A stretch of DNA of 64,000 nt from Monoplex corrugatus (Eukaryota > Mollusca > Gastropoda > Littorinimorpha > Ranellidae). A program made the position numbers and the translations under genes. Under the pieces are notes generated by a model, which ran no database searches, was not told the origin of the DNA, and was given only the letters and a program-made list of their open reading frames with translations. The DNA is taken from contig JAPXFY010000023.1 of the NCBI GenBank assembly GCA_030674185.1, forward strand, positions 12,623,686 through 12,687,685, in the 5' to 3' direction. Shown piece after piece: positions 57,500 to 64,000 of this stretch (within the stretch, counting starts at the first letter, position 1; each line of letters starts with the position of its first letter).

Positions 57500-57724
57500 A
57501 ATCGGTTTTCAGATCAGCTTTCCCTACCTAGTAACCTACCTAGTAACCTACCTTCACGTCCCCCTTCCCTTCATCTCCAGTTCAAGACCTTGCAAGCACA
57601 AACTAAAAGGGTTATACGTAAACTCAAAGAGTCTGCCAGGTATGTACATCAGACCTGGTGCAGTACTGAGTGCACAGCCTATCTGAAATTGTCCCAGGCC
57701 CATGAATCCTTCTGGAATTCCTGA
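57500..57724 (+). other. candidate plus-strand exon / short frame
   Basis: A 74-codon stop-to-stop frame. From 57581, just after CCCTTCCCTTCATCTCCAG (a good acceptor), it reads FKTLQAQTKRVIRKLKESAR, YVHQTWCSTECTAYLKLSQA and HESFWNS, then TGA. Donor-like sites follow at 57640 (CCAG|GTATGT) and 57739 (AATAC|GTAAGT). No ATG and no family recognised. It may be a terminal exon or an old transposon fragment. Confidence 0.3.
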
Positions 57725-57832
57725 CTTCCACAGAATACGTAAGTACTAAAGTACTTAATTACCTCTCGGCTTTGAGCAAAACCAGCCTTACAATGAATTA
57801 TTTGTATGTACTATGAGCCGTTTTCATATACT

Positions 57833-57983
57833 AGAAAAACACGAAAACAGAATCAGAACGCGTATTCATTATCTAATAGTAATACACGACAAGACAGGCG
57901 CAAATTTTCGGCCAACTGGCCTTTGTCAATTCACGACAATTGTTATATTAAATACGCGTTCTGATTCTATTTTCGTGTTTTCT
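57833..57983. repeat. 33-bp-arm inverted repeat
   Basis: AACAGAATCAGAACGCGTATT (inner left arm) is matched inverted by AATACGCGTTCTGATTCTAT. Arms are 33-34 bp with one mismatch and one indel, and the spacer is ~84 bases. This is a hairpin or small fold-back element. Confidence 0.75.
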
Positions 57984-58540
57984 GGTTCTTTGTTTCAACG
58001 CGGGCAGTCGCACTTGTTTTTCAAACTGTTTTCGTGTGTTTTCCTTTAAATCTACCTATAGGCTGTTTAGGAATACAGCATCATCAACCTGAAATTAAGA
58101 CTGCGTAAATTACTTTTAACTTCCACGTGACTTGTTACGTCTTGTAGACACAGGCTTGGGGTGGATGGGTTTATGAATACAGAAGTCCTAAAATTAAAGA
58201 GGAAACAACCTCTGGAAAGGAACCGTGAGCTGACAGAATGGACATCTTACAGACTACTGTTAAACTAAACAACAATACCCAGTCTACGTACCCGAAAGTG
58301 CAGACATCTCAATAACTTGAACCAGTCCCAAACACTACCAGTTACGCTGCATGTACACCTGCGCCATTGTGCTGACGTCGACAGAAAATCAACGCCACCT
58401 GCTGGCGTAAGCTTTTAGATTGTCAATTCACGAACTGGTCGTCCTGCAGTTACAAGAGAATAAACTTCATAGTCAAGACATACTCGAACTGTTGCAGTAA
58501 TGAGGCCAGAGAAACTCTAGTACGTAGTCTCAACAGGAAA
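57984..58540. other. low-copy sequence, no gene seen
   Basis: No recognised feature. A small CGCCA-CCTGC-TGGCG palindrome occurs near 58391-58405. Confidence 0.5.
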
Positions 58541-58544
58541 TCTA

Positions 58545-58735
58545 GAGGGGAAGAAGAGCACCAGGCAGATACATGGAGAAAACATTAGTTTTGCAGAGTG
58601 GATGAGAACAGAAAGGGTAGGAGATATACTTCCACAGACAAAACAGATTCATAAGGAAGACTATGATCACCAGCACCTTGAGGCATGGCACATGATGATG
58701 ATGACGACGATGATGATGATAATAATGATGATGAT
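58545..58735 (+). pseudogene. LINE ORF2 C-terminal fragment (copy 5)
   Basis: A short, decayed 3' end: GGGGAAGAAGAGCACCAGGC, TTTTGCAGAGTGGATGAGAA and CATGGCACATGATGATGATG, then a long (GAT)n/(GAC)n tail. It aligns with the last ~190 bases of copies 1, 2 and 3. Confidence 0.65.
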
Positions 58736-58792
58736 GATATGATGATGATAACTATCTAATCCTAAAGTCAGGACATTTTATGTATTTCACTG

Positions 58793-61200
58793 ACAGTCAG
58801 TACATTTGACAATTTACTTTACAGTCAGGACATTTTACATGACAGTCAGGACATTTTACATGACAGTCAGGACATTTTACATGACAGTCAGGACATTTTA
58901 TATGGTTTGCTTGACAGTCAGGACATTTGACATAACAGTCACGACATTTGACATAACAGTCAGGACATTTGACATAACAGTCAGGACATTTGACAGAACA
59001 GTCAGGACATTTGACATAACAGTCAGGACATTTTATATGGTTTGCTTGACAGTCAGGACATTTAATATAACAGTCAGGACATTTGACATAACAGTCAGGA
59101 CATTTGACATAACAGTCAGGACATTTGACAGAACAATCAGGACATTTTATATGGTTTGCTTGACAGTCAGGACATTTGACATAACAGTCAGGACATTTGA
59201 CAGAACAGTCAGGACATTTGACATAACAGTCAGGACATTTGACAGAACAGTCAGGACATTTGACATAACAGTCACGACATTTGACAGAATAGTCAGGACA
59301 TTTGACAGAACAGTCAGGACATTTGACATAACAGTCACGACATTTGACATAACAGTCTGGACATTTGACATAACAGTCAGGATGTTTGACATAACAGTCA
59401 GGACATTTGACAGAACAGTCAGGACATTTGACAGAACAGTCACATTTGACATAACAGTCAGGACATTTGACATAACAGTCAGGATATTTCACATAACAGT
59501 CAGGACATTTGACACAACAGTCAGGATATTTGACAGAACAGTCACGACATTTGACATAACAGTCACGACATTTGACATAACAGTCAGGATATTTCACATA
59601 ACAGTCAGGACATTTGACACAACAGTCAGGATATTTGACAGAACAGTCATGACATTTGACATGACAGTCAGGACATTTTATGTGGTTTGCTTGACAGGAC
59701 ATTTGACATAACAGTCAGGACATTTGACATGACAGTCAGGGCATTTTATGTGGTTTGCTTGACAGTCAGGACATTTGACATAACAGTCACGACATTTGAC
59801 AGAACAGTCAGGACATTTGACATGACAGTCTGGGCATTTTATGTGGTTTGCTTGACAGTCAGGACATTTGACATAACAGTCACGACATTTGACATAACAG
59901 TCACGACATTTGACATGACAGTCAGGGCATTTTATGTGGTTTGCTTGACAGTCAGGACATTTGACATAACAGTCAGGACATTTGACATAACAGTCACGAC
60001 ATTTGACATGACAGTCAGGGCATTTTATGTGGTTTGCTTGACAGTCAGGACATTTGACATAACAGTCAGGACATTTGACATAACAGTCACGACATTTGAC
60101 ATGACAGTCACGACATTTGACATAACAGTCACGACATTTGACATGACAGTCACGACATTTGACATGACAGTCACGACATTTGACATGACAGTTACGACAT
60201 TTGACATGACAGTCAGGGCATTTTATGTGGTTTGCTTGACAGGACATTTGACATAACAGTCACGACATTTGACATAACAGTCACGACATTTGACATAACA
60301 GTCACGACATTTGACATGACAGTCACGACATTTGACATAACAGTCACGACATTTGACATAACAGTCACGACATTTGACATGACAGTCAGGACATTTGACA
60401 TAACAGTCAGGACATTTGACAGAACAGTCAGGACATTTGACATAACAGTCACGACATTTGACATAACAGTCACGACATTTGACATGACAGTCACGACATT
60501 TGACATAACAGTCAGGACATTTGACATGACAGTCACGACATTTGACATAACAGTCACGACATTTGACATGACAGTCACGACATTTGACATAACAGTCAGG
60601 ACATTTGACATAACAGTCACGACATTTGACATAACAGTCACGACATTTGACATGACAGTCACGACATTTGACATAACAGTCAGGATATTTCACATAACAG
60701 TCACGACATTTGACACAACAGTCAGGATATTTGACAGAACAGTCACGACATTTGACATGACAGTCAGGGCATTTATGTGGTTTGCTTGACAGGACATTTG
60801 ACATAACAGTCAGGACATTTGACAGAACAGTCACGACATTTGACATGACAGTCAGGGCATTTTATGTGGTTTGCTTGACAGGACATTTGACATAACAGTC
60901 AGGATATTTGACAGAACAGTCACGACATTTGACATGACAGTCAGGGCATTTTATGTGGTTTGCTTGACAGGACATTTGACACAACAGTCAGGATATTTGA
61001 CAGAACAGTCACGACATTTGACATGACAGTCAGGGCATTTTATGTGGTTTGCTTGACAGGACATTTGACATAACAGTCAGGACATTTGACAGAACAGTCA
61101 CGACATTTGACATAACAGTCAGGACATTTGACAGAACAGTCACGACATTTGACATAATAGTCAGGATATTTTACTTAGCAGTCTGGACATTTCATTTAAT
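58793..61200. repeat. 21-bp satellite, ~115 copies
   Basis: Unit GACATAACAGTCAGGACATT plus T (21 bp), with C/G alternation in CACGACATTT versus CAGGACATTT. Variants with TTTTATGTGGTTTGCTTGACA occur every ~100-250 bases, forming a higher-order pattern that becomes more regular to the right. 21 bp equals seven codons, so both strands stay open: ITVRTFD repeats forward, and CYVKCPD repeats with paired CxxC on the minus strand (301-, 189- and 207-codon frames). Frames end where a 5-bp-shorter variant unit (GCTTGACAGGACATTT) occurs. Confidence 0.95.
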
Positions 61201-61334
61201 GGTCTGGACATTTCACTGAACAGGGCAATTTGTTTAATTAACAGCCATGATATTTCACTTAACAGCCAGGACATTTCACTTATCAGTCGGGACATTAAAT
61301 TTAACAGTCAGGACATTTTACTGACAGTCAGGAC

Positions 61335-61414
61335 ATTTTAATATAATCTTTCTCTCTTTCTGTCTCTCTGTCTCTGTCTCTGTCTCTGTCTGTCTTTCTC
61401 ACACAGACACACAC

Positions 61415-61485
<71 letters not shown>

Positions 61486-61490
61486 GATAC
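61335..61490. repeat. (CT)n/(CTGT)n then (CA)n microsatellite
   Basis: CTGTCT-type repeat followed by near-pure CA. The 61201-61334 stretch before it is degenerate 21-bp satellite. Confidence 0.93.
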
Positions 61491-62204
61491 ACATACATAC
61501 AAACACACACACATGTGCACACACGTACGCATAGACACGCACGCACATAAACACATGGCAAATCCTAAGGAGCGATTTGAATTGATATCCCTTTTTCTTC
61601 ATACCTCGCTAGACACCTTTCCCCGCCCCAACACCTTTCGCCCGCCCCACCCATCCCTCTTCTTCACCGATTGGGGTGCGTGTAACTTGTGCGCTCGTGT
61701 GTCTCTGTGTGTGCGTGTGTGTGTGTGCATGTGTCACGTGCAGTAATTGTCCTAACTCTGGACTGTTCTCGGGACAGACGAACTTTTCACCTTGCCACTT
61801 GGCCCAGCGAAATGTGACCTAAGAAGGTGGAGAATGATTCAGACTGGCATCATGATATGTGTTGCCTCAAGGTGGTCCAGGCAATATTTGATCCAGCCCC
61901 GGTACAGCGGCCTTGTCTTTTCGTTGATGGCCTCCTTCACAGTGTCATTCCTGATGCACCATGCTGATGCTGTTCTTGGATCTCTTCCAGATGTCCTGGT
62001 CCCACATCTTTCCTGAGTGTATTGAGCAGGCTGTCTTTGAATATCCGCTGATGAAGACAACATTTCAATCATGTTGGTGGCGGAGGAGTCTATATCTCGT
62101 TTTGATTTTTAACTTTTTTTATATTTTTTTCCACTGTTTTTTGTTTTGTTTTGTTTTGGGGGGGCGGAGGTATTATGATTATGTACGATGATGGGACAAG
62201 TTGG
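61491..62204. other. low-copy sequence, no gene supported
   Basis: A 77-codon minus frame at 61839-62072 (TVKEAINEKTRPLYRGWIKY) looks protein-like and may be a transposon remnant, but I recognise no family. A GT tract lies near 61700-61735. Confidence 0.4.
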
Positions 62205-62645
62205 GGAGAAGAGTGGCAGAATGGTTCAGACGTTCACCTGCCAATAACTAAACTTGAGGTTCCAGGGTTCGTTTCCCATTGAGGTTTTAACTTGTCCCCT
62301 AAGTTTGACCAGAAAATGGAACTGAAATTGCAGTCCTTGGGATGGGGATAAAAAATAAAACCAGTTGGACCCATGTGCCTTCTGGCCTGAGCATACTAAA
62401 GATCCTATGGCAGTTGGAAATCGTGAAGAGCAGGGCTACCGCCTGCTGCCCTGGTATAAAACACTGGACAGATAGTTGATTTCTCAAGTCCCTCCCCATG
62501 AAGGCCGGATGGCCCTTTTGCCTTTTTAGAAATAATAATGGGTGGTTCTGCATCTCGGGGATACGCTCTCAAAGGGAGAGCTGCCTGAGTTTCACAATGT
62601 AAATCCAATGTGACCAAATTATAATAAAAATAACAACAACAACAG
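62205..62645 (+). mobile_element. tRNA-derived SINE with AAC tail
   Basis: A-box TGGCAGAATGG (62213-62223) and B-box GGGTTCGTTTCCC (62265-62277), about 40 bases apart as in a tRNA with a variable arm. The body contains ATGTGCCTTCTGGCCTGAGC and CTGGTATAAAACACTGGAC. The end TCACAATGTAAATCCAATGT is followed by AATAAAAATAACAACAACAAC. Appears full length. Confidence 0.75.
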
Positions 62646-62814
62646 TAATGACAATAATGATGATAATAACAACGCCAACGACGACAATAATAATAATAAT
62701 GATATAGTAATGATAAAATGTATACGGATATGAATATAACTTTTTACACTATGTAGATGGTTGTGTTTTCATCCATTTCCTTTTTTGTTTGTTTGTTTAT
62801 TGTTTGCTTGTCTT

Positions 62815-63025
62815 TTTCAACATTACAAATGTAGATACACACATCAGAACAATGTTTTAATGACAGACTGATACAAATATAAGATATATATAAAAAAATT
62901 TAAAAAACGTGTGCTAGGTGGGACCTCATGATGCCACGATCTGTTTGGGTCTTCATCTCGTGTCATCTGTGGCATCAGTGCGTATAGAATTTATTTCGAG
63001 TGTGGAAACTGAAACAGAAACAGGA
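62815..63025 (-). repeat. dispersed repeat B, copy 2
   Basis: Same block order as 7240-7540: GATACACACAT, CTAGGTGGGACCTCA, then AGAATTTATTTCGAGTG and GAAACTGAAACAGAAAC. Class unknown. Confidence 0.5.
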
Positions 63026-63029
63026 AGTG

Positions 63030-63440
63030 AATACCTGCCATGTTTTTGTTTGTTTGTTTGTTTGTTTGTTTTTTTCTTCTACTGTTGTTTTGCTGTTATC
63101 CACATGTTTTAGCTTCTATGTGATGGTTTTATGGATATTGTTCTGGACGTCTCTCTTCTTGTGGTTTTGTTTGTTTGTTTGTTTGTTTTCTGGTTGTTTT
63201 TTGTTTTGTTGTTGTCGTTTTGTTTGCTTGTTTGGTTGGTTGGTTGGTTGGTTGGTTGTTTTTTGTTGTTTTTTGTTTTGTTGTTGTTGTTTTGTTTGCT
63301 TTGTTTGTTCTTTGTTTGTTTTTGTTGTTTTTTGTTTGTTTGTTTGTTGTTTTGTTTGCTTTTGTTTGTTTGTTTGTTATTGTTGTTGTTTTTTGTTTAT
63401 TTGTTGTTTTTGTTTTTGCATGTTGATCTGCACACGTTCT
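63030..63440. repeat. (TTTG)n / (TTG)n / (GGTT)n low-complexity tract
   Basis: TTTG-based repeats with GGTT and TTG islands. Phe/Cys/Val-rich frames through it are artefacts. A (TTG)n stretch at 63541-63612 is similar. Confidence 0.9.
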
Positions 63441-63834
63441 TTGATCTTCTTTCTGGACATTACTTTGTCCTTCTTTAAAGTCAACATTACTACTGGCCGT
63501 CGGTCAGTCTCCAGTCTTGCATTTCGTGTTATACTGGATTTTGTTGTTGTTGTTTTTGTTGTTGTTGTTGTTGTTGTTGCAGCCGTCGTCGTTGTCGTTG
63601 TTGTTTTTGTTTCTTTTGTATGATCTCTTTAGTATGAAGTCACTTTGTGATGCTGCACTGTGAACAGTCCATTTATATCTGGAGTAGGTTTATTGGGATG
63701 ATGGCGAAGAAAAGTGTCTGTGATGTCTAGATCATGTTCTGTGCATAGACTCGATACATGAAGTCCATTGTAGTTGCACTCTGTGTTTGTGTCACTTCTT
63801 CTTCTTCTTTTTCTTCTTCCTGTCCCTTAACCCT

Positions 63835-64000
63835 ATCCAGGGTCGTGGGGGCTCCACATGGATGAACATCGCACCGTCTGTCTCCACCTCTGTCTGTCAT
63901 GAGCAAGGGTCTGGGTCATGGCAAAGCTTTTTCCTGTCCATTCGTCAATATTGTCCATCCACCTTTTTCTCTGTCTGCCTCTTTTTCTTCCTCCCTGAAC
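63835..64000 (-). pseudogene. LINE C-terminus of a second family, runs off window
   Basis: On the minus strand an open frame reads GRQRKRWMDNIDEWTGKSFA, then MTQTLAHDRQRWRQTVRCSS and MWSPHDPG with stop, followed by GGACAGG and a (GAAGAA)n tail (TTCTTCTTC at 63798 on the plus strand). This is the C-terminal tail of an RTE-like LINE protein, and its tail repeat differs from the (TGA)n family. The 5' part lies beyond the window end, so whether it is intact is unknown. Confidence 0.8.

Noticed and set aside
58797..60846. Cys-rich CPDCYVK repeat protein genes on the minus strand
   Set aside because: Both strands are equally open because the unit is 21 bp without stops. Frames end at random variant units, and no start or splice context was seen. 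Kept as a finding only.
61839..62072. 77-codon minus frame as a maturase/RT-like protein
   Set aside because: Only a vague resemblance in RPLYRGWIKY; too short to assign.

Overview
This window looks like repeat-rich, non-coding animal DNA, most likely from a marine mollusc and probably a caenogastropod. That assignment is inference: it rests on the style of the tRNA-derived SINE bodies, on LINE 3' ends with (TGA)n tails, on Tc1/hAT-type elements, and on the very high load of CA/GT, GA and TTTG microsatellites. There are no bacterial operons, no ribosome binding sites and no CRISPR array. Only two long reading frames belong to recognisable protein families, and both are transposon proteins. 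Most other long open frames are stop-free readings of tandem repeats.

Layout. 0-9.3 kb: CA/CAGA microsatellite, a LINE 3' end inside a TTTG-type repeat, a 2.3 kb (CAA)n minisatellite, a 33-bp minisatellite, and dispersed repeats with a second LINE 3' end. 9.3-20.8 kb: microsatellites, a ~560-bp dispersed family (here 'family A'), a Tc1-like element with an intact 354-codon transposase at 12.3-13.9 kb, a 600-bp TIR element at 15.7-16.3 kb, an ~848-bp tandem duplication, and a 229-bp TIR element at 18.6 kb. 20.8-32.7 kb: an ~11.5 kb satellite complex of three related units (66, ~36 and 61 bp) that share a CACCTGTAGAAA core. It is interrupted at 28.1-30.5 kb by an internally deleted R2-type retroelement with 150-bp direct terminal repeats. 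32.7-43.2 kb: low-copy DNA with short tandem repeats, SINEs, three more family A copies (two carrying nested MITEs) and candidate exons of a minus-strand gene. 43.3-53.2 kb: five-plus tandem copies of a ~1.8-2.3 kb unit. 53.9-58.7 kb: a decayed LINE reverse transcriptase, two more LINE 3' ends, and a duplicated CpG-containing region with a strong minus-strand splice donor. 58.8-61.2 kb: a 21-bp satellite. 61.3-64 kb: microsatellites, a tRNA-derived SINE, and a LINE 3' end of a second family.

The most original observation is that the ~36-bp satellite, read on the minus strand, repeats a module of pyrimidine tract, AG and GTGAGA. This is the layout of a recursive (zero-exon) splice site, repeated over about 5 kb. 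A phase-compatible set of minus-strand candidate exons lies beside the array at 32.9-35.3 kb, and a possible first exon lies at 56.8 kb. The gene model is unproven: one alternative frame through the exons gives only a short peptide.
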